Assembly: GCF_964019385.1 (NCBI RefSeq) | Contig: NC_088654.1 | Coordinates: forward strand, 18,056,174 to 18,120,173 | Length of the DNA: 64,000 nucleotides | Source of the DNA: Sycon ciliatum | Taxonomy: Eukaryota > Porifera > Calcarea > Leucosolenida > Sycettidae | Reading direction: 5' to 3' | Shown: positions 47,256 to 59,747 of the stretch, piece by piece | How the letters are laid out: every line of letters begins with the position of its first letter | Position numbering within the stretch: the first letter of the stretch is position 1 | Made by a program: the position numbers and the translations under genes | The notes under the pieces: generated by a model | Told to the model about the DNA's origin: nothing | Database searches by the model: none | Seen by the model: only the letters and a program-made list of their open reading frames with translations

Positions 47256-47777
47256 CTGTCGGGCAGTGCTAGTTGTCGTGAGTGGTATTCCGATGATGTA
47301 TTCTCTGTTTTGTCGCGTGGTAGGTCTTTGTTACATCTTGCCGTGTTGGAAGCTTTGTTCATACGTAAGTTAGACCCTGAGCTTTGTGTTCAGAAGGAGA
47401 ATGTGTTGTCTTTGCAGTTGTTTGGCACTGTTCGTCGTGAAGGTGCGAAATAGATCTCTTGATATTTCTCTCTTTTTCCTGTCACTACGTTTTTGTCACT
47501 TATTGGATTTGCATGCTGTTTACTTGATTCTTCACATCTATTTTTTCGTTCACTTCTACACATAATTGGAGTGATATGTTTCTGAACTTCTTTTCCTTAT
47601 AGTTGTAGTCTTTTAGCTCATTTCCATCATTCCCTGTAGTATTTTGACAAGAAGGGAACGAAAACGTTCAATACTTTGACACATGTCCTAATTGGCTGGT
47701 GGTGACTCTTGCGTAGATGCATGCGTAGATAATACATTTTTTGTAATATTTTCTGCCTCCGTCCTACTTTCAAATAA
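47256..47777 (+). mobile_element. Inverted 3' end of PLE-1 joined to copy 2
   Basis: On the plus strand this matches the 3' end of copy 1: the coding tail HLSGSASCREWYSDD ... ETLYIRK-like ... TVRREGAK with stop TAG at 47451, then the same 3' untranslated region ending tcctactttc next to (AAT)n. Together with copy 2 on the minus strand this makes a back-to-back arrangement. Inverted partial copies (pLTR-type structures) are known for Penelope elements. Confidence 0.87.
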
Positions 47778-48186
47778 TAATAATAATAAATCTACATCTG
47801 ATGCATACTAAGTCTTATTGCCACCTCCCGTTTAACCAACGTCCTCCCTTTGATTCTTTCAGGATCTTGCTTACTTTGGGAACAAGACTGTTCCAACAAT
47901 AAAGCTCAGCACATGCAGCACATTTGCAGAGTGGTGAACGGCGTTGCTTGAGATTCCCATTGTAGTGCGCGAAGATGTTGATATTCCTACTCGTGCTTCT
48001 TCCAAACCCCCATTATTCGAGGAGAGACGATAGCAGGCTGCAACGCTAGCGCGGAGACCTCTGGTAGGTCGAGTTGCTCCGTGTTCATCGGCACGTCGTC
48101 CTTACATCCCCTGCGTCTTGTTTTGTGTTTGTCTCCACATGTTTCCTTGTAGGGCTGTGTTCCCCAATATATCTCTCAGAACTTAC

Positions 48187-48258
48187 AATTCGCTTAAGGT
48201 TGTAAGATTGGAGAATATTCCAGGCGGCAGATGTGATATGGAGGCTCCTTCCATAACC
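48187..48258 (-). CDS. LRR exon (probably gene A)
   Basis: A 72-bp phase 2-2 exon: VMEGASISHLPPG then IFSNLTTLSEL. Acceptor ctgttaacag, donor ATT|GTAAGT. The conserved Asn of the LRR is replaced by Ala. The LINE on the opposite strand begins ~250 bases away in the upstream intron. Confidence 0.82.
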
Positions 48259-48553
48259 CTGTTAACAGAAGAATGATTTGAAAACACAGAATTTCAAGCC
48301 TACAATATTAAAATGATAGTCTTAGGCTCGGAATTTGTTCACTTTATAGATGCAGATGCTCGCACAGACAAATACATCTATGCATATTCACAATAACCCA
48401 TACGTGTACTACGTGTACTTCGAAGTACGCAGAAGCCATAAAAAGTCGTAGGAGTAGGAAGCAAGTTTTTAGCTCCTGCCTTTCCATCTATGGAATAGCC
48501 TTTCGGCCACTTTTGTAAGTATAGGTGGACCTGGAACTAGTCCCAGCCCTAAT

Positions 48554-49510
48554 ATGGTGGAGAATCCAAATATGGACCTGGCCTTGCTGCTGGATGGGGA
48601 GATTCGTGACTTGGCCAAAAAGTCAGGACTTGCAGGTGTGGACTCGTTGGCCCGACCGGACCTTGTACTTCAACTTCGCGCCATGGACATCGGCAAATCA
48701 GGTATGCCAGCGCTAGTGAGCTCTATCAGTGCACTGTCCTCGACTATCACTGCATTAACTGTGGAAATGGTATCCCTCAGGGAGGACAGGGATAGGGAAG
48801 TTAGAGAAATGAAAGCAACCATTGATGGCCTCGTGGCGAAGATGATACACCTTGAGGAAGGCGGGAGTCCAAACCTGATTGCACAATCTACAACCCCGAG
48901 TACAACGTACAGTAGTGTAGCTAGTTCAGGTAGTACAGGGGCTGGGGTGAGGGAAACCGTCACTCGGACTCGTACTCCCCCCAACGCACACTCTACCAAC
49001 CGTACCCGCACTTCCCAAACATCGACACATGTACACCAGACCTCATCACGCACTGAAACACAACCGGCTGCACCAACCAGATCAACATTGGCTACAACTA
49101 GTACAAGTGAAAATACGGGAAGCAGTTCGGATGGCTGGGCCGAAGTTGTACGGCGTCGGGTCACGTCCCGGTACGTGAAGCCTGTGGCCCCAGCTAACCC
49201 CAACATCCTTACAGGCGTAGAAAAAGTCGCGAAATCTGTGTTCTACGTGGGCAATGTCCACATGGAGTGTAGCGCTAACGCAATTACTGACTGGTGCAAG
49301 GACCGTGAGGTTGAGGTGCTCAATTGCAGTATTAGCGAATCCCGGACCTTTGGCACAGCATATGCACGACTGACTGTCCTAGCGACGGATGAAGGCAAAA
49401 TACTCAGTGCAGAATTTTGGCCGGCAACAATTAGCCACACCGTCCGTAAGTGGCGCTTTGCCGACGGTACCAATGTGACTGAACGTGGTGGTGATACTTC
49501 CTCGTCATAA
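48554..49510 (+). CDS. LINE ORF1 protein
   Basis: 318 codons. Residues ~50-100 look like a coiled coil (SALSSTITALTVEMVSLRED and on). A Ser/Thr/Pro-rich low-complexity centre (to ~190) follows, then a C-terminal domain with VFYVGNVHMECSANAITDWC and GTAYARLTVL. The VFYVGN start and later AYARL resemble an RRM-like fold, as seen in ORF1 proteins of CR1-group LINEs. Presumed RNA-binding nucleic-acid chaperone. The start ATG at 48554 is the first in the frame. Confidence 0.78.
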   Translation: MVENPNMDLALLLDGEIRDLAKKSGLAGVDSLARPDLVLQLRAMDIGKSGMPALVSSISALSSTITALTVEMVSLREDRDREVREMKATIDGLVAKMIHLEEGGSPNLIAQSTTPSTTYSSVASSGSTGAGVRETVTRTRTPPNAHSTNRTRTSQTSTHVHQTSSRTETQPAAPTRSTLATTSTSENTGSSSDGWAEVVRRRVTSRYVKPVAPANPNILTGVEKVAKSVFYVGNVHMECSANAITDWCKDREVEVLNCSISESRTFGTAYARLTVLATDEGKILSAEFWPATISHTVRKWRFADGTNVTERGGDTSSS

Positions 49511-49512
49511 TC

Positions 49513-52500
49513 ATGTTGTCTATGTCTTCCCTCAACTTGCATGCTACCCCATTCTACCCCAGATCAGAATCCGACCTAACGCTGATAACCATGAATTGTC
49601 GGTCTCTCGTCAATAAATTAGCTGAACTTTCGATTGTTCTGGAGAGCACTAAGCCAAGTATTGTTTGCCTCACGGAGACCTGGCTGTGCCCATCTGTTTC
49701 CATGCATGTACCGGGCTATTCCTGTTTCAGAAGAGACAGACCAGCACACGAGAACAGAAATGCACACTCTTTCACTAGAGGATATGGTGGTGTCGCGGTG
49801 CTTGTCCGGACTGATGCTTTTCAACATATTCTCCACAGACCCGACCTGCAGCGTCAGGGCTGTGAATCTACCTGGGTGGAAGTTAAGTCTCAATGCACCC
49901 CTAACCCTATTCTTGTATGTTGCATGTATCGACCCCCTTCCCAAACGGCGGAACAATTGTCCTTCTTCTCGGATATGCTGGTCGATGCTATACAGTCCTC
50001 TTGCTATGACGAGTGTGACTTCTTCCTGACGGGGGATTTTAATGCCAAACATAATGATTGGTGCTCTTCTGACTCCACCTCTACAGCCGGTACCAACCTA
50101 CAGACAGTTTTTTCAATGCTTGGGCTCCAACAACTAGTGAGTTTCCCAACATACACTTCATCAGCGGGTGCCAACTCATGTCTTGACTTGTTGGTAACCA
50201 ACAAACCCCAACATGTCCTCTCAGTCGACCACGCAGCTCCTCTTGGCACATCTGATCATCTGCAGGTTGTTTGTACGCTCAACTATGCATCGTGCTCGAC
50301 ACCACAAGCGACTGCTAAATCGTCCCTCCATCCCCAGGCTCAGTACAGGTATAAACAAGTGCCTACCCGTGTCTGGCAGGTTGTGAATGAAGACTTGTCT
50401 AGGTTGGACTGGTCATTACTTCATCGGCATTCTGATGTTGATGATGCCATTGTCCAGTTTGATGCTTTACTACAGTCAGCATTCCATCGTCATCTGTTGC
50501 CTTACAAAGTTATTCCGCGGACAGGAGACTACATTAGGCCTCGTCCTACTATGCGGGATGCATCCCGACCCTGGATCACTCCGGACCTCAAGTGTGCTGT
50601 GAAACTGAAGCGAGATTTGTATAGCATTTATAGGAAGTATCCAACCAGTGAAAACTTCATTGCCTTTAAGCGCAAGCGTAACGAAGTGAAATGTTTGTCA
50701 CGTACCCTCCATCGTCAGTATGTACAGTCGGTTCATGCCACCCTGTCTTCCCATGATCGCCCTAGTCTCCATCAATTTCTCCGCCATCTCCGTAAGAACT
50801 GTAGTCGGGAGCCGATCCGATCAATGACAGCTTCAGACGGCACGGTAGCAACAGATCCCGCAGACATAGCAGACATATTGAACACGCAGTTTACGTCGTT
50901 TGGACTTCCTGACGACCCTACGTGGCCTATACCACCACTCACCCCTTCACCCTCGCTCTATAAGTTCAAAGCTGCCCTCAGGAAATTTACAGCTGACTAT
51001 GCTTATGCAATCAACGGAATTCCGCCACCTTGCAGTTGATTTTCCCCATTTCTCTCCTCATCAATCCCTACTTCTCTTTGTACATACATCTACATCTACT
51101 GTTCTTTCAATCAAATGAACCCCTCGATAGGCACATTGCCTTTGGGTCATTTCATAATAATAATAATAATAATACCTGCGTCCCTCCTATCATTGTCGAC
51201 TGGTACAGTCCAAGTGAGGAAATATCTCCGTAATCTGAAAACTGGCAAGTCCCCTGGTCAAGACGGAATTACCAACGAAGTTTGGAGAGCTCTTGCTCCG
51301 TCTGTTGCCTATCCTGTGTCAATTATCTTGAATATGTCATTTCGTGAAGGGAAATTCCCAGCCATGTGGAAAACTGCGGTAGTCGTGGCCACCTACAAAA
51401 ATAGAGGACCACGCACCACCCCCAGCAACTATCGCCCTATCTCATTGCTCTCTACGTTATCAAAAGTGTGCGAACGTGTTGTATATGACATCATTTATGA
51501 TCATGTTCGCATTTCACTTTCGCCAGCACAGTCGGGCTTTTGTCGGGGTGACTCCACCAGGTACCAGGTTACCCGCCTCGTGCAAGACATCCACACCGCC
51601 CGGAACGCCCATAACCATGTTGGTTTAGTTTTCTTCGATCTCGCAAAGGCCTTCGACACTGTTTGGCACAGGGGTCTCTTAGCTAAGCTGCGAACAGTAT
51701 ATCGCATTGATGGCAAGGCTATCGGCTGGCTCTCATCGTATCTCTCTAACCGACATCAGCTTGTACGCCTCTCAACTGTGTTATCGGAGCCTTTACCCGT
51801 TACTTCTGGAGTCCCCCAGGGTTCAATCCTTGGGCCACTGCTATTTCTCCTGTATATTAATGACCTCCCCGATACTGCCCCAGGTGTCAGCCTTTTCGCT
51901 GACGACACAGCTCTGCTTTGCTCCAATGCTTGCCCTATACGCCTGCACGAAGCCATGCAAGATAGCATTGGGAAAGTTATAACCTGGATGCATGATTGGA
52001 AGTTGCAGCCAAACGTTGATAAAACGGCAGCTATGTACATTTCCCCTTCTCCCCCTTCCCTGCCACTTTGTTTTCCTTCTTCAAGTGTTGCTATTCGCAT
52101 TGTTGAAGAGCATACGCATCTTGGCGTTATTATTGACTCTAAATTGTCGTGGTCACCCCATGTGCAGTATGTCTGCAAGCGCACAAGCTCCATCCTTGGG
52201 GCTCTTCAAGCCCACTGTAGACATCTTCCTCTTTCTTGCAAACGCTTGTTTTATCGTTGCTATATATTGCCCTTACTTGACTACTGTGATACTGCTTGGT
52301 GTGGCATAACTACTACTGTATTGAACAAGCTAGAAACCCATAACCGCATGCTCCTTAAAATCTTATTTAGCAAAGATCGTCGCTTTCCCTCCGCTAGTCT
52401 TTACGAAATTGCCAAGATCAGTCCCCTTTCCACTCGACATAAGTTCCACCTCTGTGTTCTCATACATAAAATATTACTAAATAAAATACCCTTGCATATG

Positions 52501-52689
52501 CAGGCTTATAATTGGTTCTCCGAAACACGGAACACCCGGAACTCACTCAGTCTCCCACGCGCTGCCTCCACCCTATTCACTAGATCCCCGATCTTTGCTG
52601 GCTATGTGTTTTGGGCAACATTACCAACGCAGGCCAAGACCAGCACGTCGATGGATAATTTTGTTGCTAAAATCTCTGCTCAATTATAG
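49513..52689 (+). pseudogene. LINE ORF2: AP endonuclease and reverse transcriptase, interrupted
   Basis: ORF2 is split by an insertion (~50962-51176) that adds a stop at 51037. Both halves remain in the same frame. The first half is an APE-type endonuclease: LITMNCRSLVNK, LTETWLCPS, LTGDFNAKHNDW, LGTSDHLQVV. The second half is the RT: NLKTGKSPGQDGITNE, YRPISLLSTLSK, VFFDLAKAFDTVWH, SGVPQGSILGPLLF, LFADDTALL and VDKTAAM. A C-terminal segment with LLDYCDTAWCG and DNFVAKIS follows. All catalytic signatures are intact; the family is most like CR1/L2. Confidence 0.92.
50962..51176 (+). mobile_element. 5'-truncated LINE 3' end nested in LINE ORF2
   Basis: A segment foreign to ORF2. It encodes a short LINE-like C-terminus (YKFKAALRKFTADYAY ... 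stop 51037), then ~115 bases of untranslated sequence and an (AAT)n tail at 51159-51176. This is the usual shape of a severely 5'-truncated LINE insertion. I could not fix the target-site duplication, so the limits are good to perhaps ten bases. Confidence 0.7.
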
Positions 52690-53399
52690 GTTTCATGTAT
52701 ATCCTGCTGGTTTGTCTCCTCCTTTGCCTTCTTTGCCTCTTATTTGTATTCTTTTATCTGTTTTACTGCTGTGGTTGGCTTTCACCCTTGTCTCAGTTTT
52801 ATTGGCCGTCATCATGATGTGCCATGAGATAATGATATAAATACAAAAAATACAAGTACGATATTAAAAAACGGAAACATACACTCGCACGTCAGGCTCG
52901 TTACATCGATTAATTTCGCCAGGAAGTTAACAAATTCATTAATCTTGGGCACCCTGTTAGAAGACCTTAGGGTCTGTTGGGAATGCCCAAGTAAAATAAT
53001 AAAATACAATACAACAAATACAACAGGCTGTTCGGTAGAGCACCACGTGAACATTCCCATGCATTATGTATTAATTATATACATGTACATGTATGAGCAC
53101 TCTAGGCTGCTCTAGTGTTGCTGCATTACAATACGCTCGCTACTTTTCGTATTTGCAGCACTCTGGCGCTAGAGCAACGAGCTATCTGCTGCCTGCTTTG
53201 CACCATGGCCAGTAACTCTGCTCACTATACCTAAGGTGAGTGCAGCTTGATTGGCGCGCCTGGTTGTGATGAAGCCGAGACCCAAGGTCGGCAGAGCATC
53301 CCAGACCACGCCACCACTCCCCTTATTCATGGCTCACACATAACGGGTGTACGTGGCTCTAGTGAAAATAAATAAAAAAGCTGCACTGCATGACCAGGC

Positions 53400-54190
53400 C
53401 TAACGTTAGGTACCCGAACCAGCTTGCTGGCTACAACATTTTGGTATCAGCATTGGGCATTGGGTATCCTGTTGGTTGGATGCAGCTAATGGGGTTTCTC
53501 GGAAATTGTGCCAGTGGTTGTGAGACTTATTTATTTTACTTCGCAGATTCTAACGGGCAAGTCGCCCAATAACAAGAAAGCGAAGGCAAAGAAAATAATA
53601 TTACTAATAAAAGAAATAACCGGGGGCAGCAGAAAATGAATAATAGCTTTAAGAACTCAGATGGTGAGCCAAGGAACAAATTTCCATTTTACAAATAATC
53701 GCTTTCAAAGTAAAAAGAAGAGCGGGTGGTACAGCATATTGGATGGAAGTGGGGGCAGGGCAAAAGTAACTCCTCCGACCAAAGGTCTCGGAATCATCGT
53801 TACTCCTGTACGCCGATACATAGGAGAAAAGAAACATGTGCATCCAAGAGGGAAGCACCGGCTTGGCAAACGATAATGGGGAGAATTTGAGATTGAGATA
53901 GGACAAAACAATAGTAAAAGCAGTGCACCGTAGGAAGTTATCCACTCACCCACACCGTTATAGGCGATTCAGACTACGGCCAACTGTGACCACGTCTCCA
54001 CGACTCAGATAGATTTGATCAGGGATTGTGCATAAAATTTTGAAACACCACTGCATCACCATGGAAATTCAAGTTTGCACGTGATTTTCGCCGTAGTCTG
54101 AATCGCCTATTGGGCGCTGCATCTGCCGCTAGGGTTTACTGGGTGTTAGCGGCTGGCGTGATTTTCCTTCGGGAAGGGACACGAGAATTT
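53400..54190 (+). mobile_element. SINE family S1 with two younger insertions
   Basis: The S1 body (ggttggatgcagctaatggg ... gtgccagtggttgtgagac) is broken at ~53527 by ~410 unrelated bases flanked by TTAT. It resumes as ccactcacccacaccg, is broken again by a 149-base hairpin MITE, and ends gcgctgcatctgccgctagg ... ccttcgggaaggg. Comparing with the intact copy fixes the order of events. Confidence 0.75.
53961..54109. mobile_element. 149-bp MITE with perfect 20-bp inverted ends
   Basis: TAGGCGATTCAGACTACGGC at the left and its exact complement at the right. It is inserted in the S1 SINE body, since gcgctgcatctgccgct resumes right after it. Confidence 0.85.
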
Positions 54191-55112
54191 ACTTTTTTAT
54201 CGTGTTGTTTTATTTACAGTTTTAACTCTCAAACTTCAGTTTAGCCTGTTACCTCAACTCGAACACACCTCCAGTCTACGAAAAGGCTCTCAGCTGCACA
54301 GAGATAACGAAAGAGTGTGCCAGTAATTTGCACATTGGCAATCAGGAGGGCCTTGCTGATTGAGCACTGAACATGAATCTACAGTTCTACTGCGGAACAG
54401 GGAAACTATGGACAGGCAAGGGATTGAGGACAAATGTCCTCAATTGACAGGTGCCCATATTTCTCAGTTGCACGCATCACCATACTGTACAATATGCGCA
54501 ACATACATGCCTATCATTTTGTTCTTTACAATGATTGACTGGTTAAAATCGCCCACATCACATGTTTATTGGCACTATTTCATAGTGACTGTGCCGGAAT
54601 ACATCCAATAAAAAGCCATCATCACACATTTTTCCAATGTGTTTCATGTATTTGTTTTAGAAATTTGAAGCTCCATTATAGCCGTGTCATATTTTCAGTA
54701 CACTCAACTCGCAACACACAAATAGTCCTTGGCTACATAACGTACAGAACATTGTCCAACTTTTCACCCTGGAGGGCATCATCAGTGATATAGGAGAAGA
54801 ATGTTGGCTGATATAAGACAGTCCAGGGACAATCAGACAAAACGGTCAAGGACGCATAGCAACAAACCACACAACTTGTGTGGCTCTAAAGATTCGAAGA
54901 TCACTTGAAGGGGAAGCTACGCGGACATGAGTTGTGAAAAACCGAACGCCTCAGTACTACAGGACACTACTTTGACCAAGACAATTTAGATGGACAAATG
55001 AGCAGCGGTAACAAGGAGCAGTTTCACACGACGATCGTTTCGCCGTATAGGTAAGGACGGCTCTTCGGGTGTGCAGAATTAGACTCGGGTGGAGAGCAAA
55101 TGATTAAATTAT

Positions 55113-55758
55113 ATATAAGAAGAAATGAGGACCAAGGAACTGCTCCTTTTTAAGTACAATTTACGCTATAATGTCCACTAACACCACCAGTTACAAAATA
55201 GTCAGCTCATGCGATAACATTGCACGACACTGACCAACGGTACTGACGTTCTACACCTAACTGGCAATCAGCTCTAACACATCTTGGATGCACACTCCAA
55301 CAGTCTTCCAGCTTGGATGGTTCTACATGTAAGTTAGAAGTAACATTGGAGGGGAAGATGACTGCAACCAAGACACGCACGAGCTGAAAGTTTCAGCTGT
55401 AAAGGACTGGCGGATGTACATGTATGTCGAAGATGATATAGGCAAGACCATCAGACAAAACGGTCAAGCCACAATTCAAGGACGCGTAGCAACATACGAA
55501 ACAACTTGTGTGGCTCTACAGATTCGAAGATCAATTGGAAGGAGGGGGACACTCCTATGTTTTCTCTAACTTAGAACCTTCCAGGCTGGAAGGCTACTGG
55601 AGTGCACATCCAAGATGTGCTAGAGCTGATTGTAGACCGTCGCCGGCGTCGGTCCGTGTCGTGCACTGTTATCGCATGAGCTTATTGCAAAGTAACTGGT
55701 GGTGTAAGTGGACGTTATAGCGTAACTTGTAGCTCCTTGGTCCTCATTTCTTCTTATA
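55113..55758. mobile_element. Foldback MITE, arms >200 bp
   Basis: taagaagaaatgaggaccaa ... cacatcttggatgcacactc at the left is mirrored by gtgcacatccaagatgtgct ... ttggtcctcatttcttctta at the right. A single left arm of the same family is at 9660-9850 and a fragment at 13420-13500. Confidence 0.8.
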
Positions 55759-55759
55759 A

Positions 55760-58100
55760 AATAATCCTTGGCTCTCAACCCTAGACTAAAATTTCCCATT
55801 TTGTAATACATTTGTACTGGTGCTGAAATTCGTATCTACGTGTACGTGTAGGTGCTGTTCTTCAAACTTGTATTGTGATGATTATTAATGAATTGTCTTC
55901 TGCGATCAGGGTGTGATCGCCCACGCTCTTTATTATATCTTTCATGCATTGGGCTCGCATTGGGCACAGGGGCACGTGAACCCCCTAATAGGTTCGACCT
56001 AGGTTCAACATTCGCATGACCATGATTACATGCACCAGCCGTCCTGCATGTATGACACAGATGAAGCGGCTGTGCCCCCCCCCCCCCCGCCCCTGAGAAA
56101 GAGACCAACTAGGATCATGTTAATAAATTTCAGTCACTCTGATCTGCGGGCATGAGACTTCAGAATGTCAACACTTAGGGTTATCTGTAAAAAGGCGATG
56201 ACGCCTGTTGAGAATTCCCCAGTAAAATAAGAATAAAAATATAAATAAAAAACACAGCTAGTGGCTGTCCACAGATTGTGTTCTCATCAGAGCTAGAGCC
56301 AGAACTACTTTGAAGTATAAAGGTTCGCAAGCTACACTGCATCCTCCCAATAATTATAATCATTATAACAAGTAGAAACGAGGACCTTGGACTCCACCTG
56401 AGTCTAATCATAAAAAAGGAATTGAAATACGCAACAAAGAACATGTACTAACTAATGGGACCTGGAAAGGTTCAAACGTTATCTTCCGTAAAATCACAGT
56501 TGTCCGTAACGAGAAAACGTTTCTAGCACGGTTTTCTACAACTTTCTTATTGTAGGACGATTTCTTACTTGAAGTAGAACATTTCTCGTTTCCCCCATAC
56601 GTTGGCAGTGGATATAGTTTACTGTGGAAGACGGTTGAGCACACCGTAGTTTGGCCTAATTGCAATAAACACGAATTGCCACAGCCAATTGAGGCGTTTC
56701 ACGTGGGTAAAATGCCGTGTTTAAACAGACTCCAATCATAGGCGTGAAAAACATGTTAACGGCTTGCTTACAAGATTGAGGTGTCGGTAGGAAAGGATGT
56801 TGGCAGAGACGTGCAGGCCACCCATGGCGCATGGTTTGCGGCGAGACACCTGCAAGCCGCATCACATTGAGAGCTCGTACCGCCCGCCAACAACAGCAGC
56901 ACCAGTGCCCAAAATGCATAACATCCCTGGCTTGCCCAGCATCGTGTTCAAGGCTGTTGGAGCCATACCCATTGCGGGGAACCGCGGAAGCTACCTGCAA
57001 CTTACACTTCCTCGCAGGCCGAAGTCTACCAAAAACGCTTCTCTTCCAGCCAGACTTGAGAAATGGCGGTGTTGCTGGCTTCCTTGCCAAACTTCGCGTT
57101 CTGAACACTAAAGTACCACGTGTTACCACTACGCTATCTCTTACAGGAATACTTGAATATTGGCGGAGTTGCTGACTTCCTTGCGAAGCCTCGCGTCCTC
57201 AACACTAACAACAACTTGTTCCTACCGCCTGTTAAGGCTTCTAAAAAGATTTTCCGTAACCGGTTCACCCGAACTAAAAAGCACTGCTACTAGATGGGCG
57301 TTTAGCACATACAACTTCGGCTACTCCTTGCCGTGTTCACCAGTTGCATCGTGCTAAGTTAAACAGATGCACATCACTAAACTATGGAAGTTAGTTGTAC
57401 TAGCTTGTGAAAGAGATCAGCGTGAACCATCTGGCGGTGAAGTGTCAAGCCTGTGGCTTCTAATAATCACTGCCATTACATGACCTGGTCGATAGTTCAT
57501 GGACGTCGTACAGCTGAATGTACGACGATAATTACTATGTGGCTCACTGTCCGACACCAACAGATGGCGATCACTGGCCGAAGCGCACGGTCAATGTGCC
57601 GAACCAATGTTCAAGAGACCTCGGATTTTGCGTGTCGGAGTAATGAATGGCCGTCTTGCTCCGGGAATATTTTGTATCTAGTGCATCTTCAATCTGCGGA
57701 CAGCATGCTGTTTCGTTCTTTGTGAACTCATCAGCGCAGCACAGAGAAAATGAGGCCGAACCTGATAGCAATGAAAATAAAATTCCAAAGCCAAATTTAA
57801 ACCAGGCCCGAACGCAACTTGCCAGAGTGCTTTCTATTGCATCTAAAGGATTACTCAGAGGCTCTGGTAATAGGCCTGTCGATAGGATATGAGTCACGTC
57901 GTTGCGACATTACTGGCAAACAGATAGTGACAAATGTCCTATTATCACCTTTGCAGGCCGAGGATATTAGTTTAATATACCATAGTTCTGATCACGTAAC
58001 ATGGCGAAAATCAAGGAGCTGCTTTGTGGCTGGAATTGATGCATCCGTGATGAGTGTTGAGCTGCTAGCTGGATATGGGTGGTGCTGCGCAAAGTGCTCT
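55760..58100. other. Intron or intergenic DNA without a recognised gene
   Basis: Holds a poly-C run (56077), an inverted copy of a short repeat (gttgagaattccccagtaaaa) shared with 17.8, 23.15 and 52.98 kb, and a tandem ~58-base duplication at 57058-57115 / 57151-57210. Frames of 90-157 codons here overlap on both strands and show no known motif. Confidence 0.4.
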
Positions 58101-58109
58101 TATTAGCCC

Positions 58110-58288
58110 TCATTCTATCATCTATATGCTCCTGTAGTAGCTCACACTGTACCCCATCGTAAACCCATCCCCCTGCAATGTGTTGGTTTCCTTACTTGCT
58201 AGACTGATTTTATAGTGATTCTGGACTGATTTGAATCATTATTATCTTCCTTATTGGCCATGGGCCATCGTGGAAATAAAGAATAATA
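58110..58288 (+). mobile_element. Probable LINE 3' tail
   Basis: Ends ttggccatgggccatcgtgg followed by aaataaagaataataatag. This resembles the tail of the 48-kb LINE (ttggccgtcatcatgatgtgccat..ataataat). No coding part is recognised. Confidence 0.45.
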
Positions 58289-58299
58289 ATAGCTGTTTT

Positions 58300-59500
58300 T
58301 ATTTGTAGTTTAGGCTTGTCTCCCCTTCCTCATTATTGCCGTGATGATGCCCAATGGACGATGTATCTGCACTCAACTTTCATTCATTCTGTGCAACAGT
58401 TTTGGGGTATGGAAGTTATTAGAAGTGGAAGGAAACCGCTGCAGTGGAGTTGGCGAGTTCTTAGGACAATATCTTTCCAAATACACAAAGCAGTGGTTTT
58501 GACGTAACCGACTGGCGTTGCGAAATGAAGATGTAAAATAAAGAGATTTCTGAGAGACGGGACAATGCTGTACCAAAATATACAAGCACTTCCTTTGGAA
58601 CATACAGTAAGGCACCATCAGATGCAAAGGAAAGCAAATCTTGCGGTGCAGTTATTCAAATACCTGCACTGGGAAAAGAGTACGGATAGGGGATGCGCAG
58701 GCCGCAGAGCATACATTGAAGGCAGCACAAAGCACTCAATGAAATGCCAGTCGAGTTGTTGCATTTGGGACATGCGGTTATGGAGACAGAGGAGCAACTG
58801 TGCAAGCAGCCACTCCTACATCCCAGGCAGCAAAATGCCATGCGAAATCAAACCAAGAAGGTACACCTCCCAAGCAGAACCTGGCGCTTACTTGTTAGAT
58901 AAAAAGCACGTCAGGACTCTGATAACAGGAATTACATACTATGGTGGAACGGAATGAAAAGGCAGGGCGATGCACGAGCAACATCACACAGAAACAGTAT
59001 GACAGAGTGGTGTTCCCTGCTCTTGAAACTCAAATATTGCTCCGCAGAACAGGAATATCGATCAACAACCATGCCTGGAAGTATGCAGAAATGGCTAGGA
59101 ATTGGAAGTAAGTACGAAGATGAGGGAAAAGAGCCAAAAATACACTACTACTTTGGTGAACACATAATATTTTAAGCATGAAACAATTCTAATGGCGCGT
59201 ATTTCATTTGAAAGCAGCAAAGAAAAGAAGAGCCAGCATGAAGAGAGAGTAAAGAATGCAACATATCATTCAAATGGCGTAACAGGGGGTTGTAAAATGT
59301 GAATAATAATATTTAAAGTAAATGAGGCCCATCAGGATCTCTCACCATTCTCGAAAGGCAGATACTAGAACTATAAATACGTGTGCATAAAGGAGAGACT
59401 GTTGAAATGGAATGTGAGAACAGAAGCCTATGAAGCTGAATGTAGAGTTTACTACATGTTGCAAACACGTCGAGAGTGTTATGGCTTGGGGGAACCCCCG
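58300..59500. other. Unassigned region with a 130-codon frame
   Basis: A plus-strand frame (58565-58957) is Cys- and Arg-rich but matches no family I know; a second small frame follows at 58954-59175. There is no splice or promoter support. Likely old repeat sequence. Confidence 0.3.
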
Positions 59501-59530
59501 CAGAGAATACTTGCCTTGAAGAATGGATGG

Positions 59531-59747
59531 TTACACACGGTCTTCTTGCAGGTTTGGTCCCTCACTTGACTGCTCCAGGATGAAGACGGAACTCTGGTTT
59601 TCTTCGGACAACTTGGTTGATGACGCTAAATCACTGGGTCGTCGTGCAGTATCATCGTTCACGACACTCGTGGTGGTTTGGTCCCTGGTCGTGTCCCCAT
59701 TTTCACTGACTTCTTCAATATTCTCACCAGCATATTCTTGAGTTATT
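59531..59747 (-). CDS. Candidate terminal exon of unknown protein
   Basis: After the acceptor-like ctctactttag an open frame of about 72 codons runs to TAA at 59531. It is rich in Glu, Ser, Thr and Asp (ITQEYAGENIEEVSEN, then DLASSTKLSEENQSS) and looks like a disordered cytoplasmic tail. It has no Met start, so it could only be a 3' exon. If real, a gene using the LRR exons at 60.7 and 62.2 kb could end here. No homology is recognised and chance is not excluded. Confidence 0.35.

Larger units (their letters stand above)
48500..52860 (+). mobile_element. CR1/L2-like LINE, both ORFs present, one nested insertion
   Basis: On the plus strand, opposite to gene A, inside the LRR intron between 60677 and 48258. 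A short 5' region precedes ORF1 (48554) and ORF2 (49513), separated by only two bases. A ~170-base 3' tail ends in an A-rich stretch near 52850. Both ORFs are open except for a ~215-base insertion, so it may be a recent copy. The 5' limit is uncertain. Confidence 0.9.

Noticed and set aside
47797..47945. Minus-strand frame with CKCAAC and WNSLVPK as a LINE end
   Set aside because: Too short and only loosely like the WN.LP motif; left unassigned.
56656..57129. 157-codon minus-strand frame
   Set aside because: Opposed by an open plus-strand frame of similar length, with no domain or splice signal on either strand.
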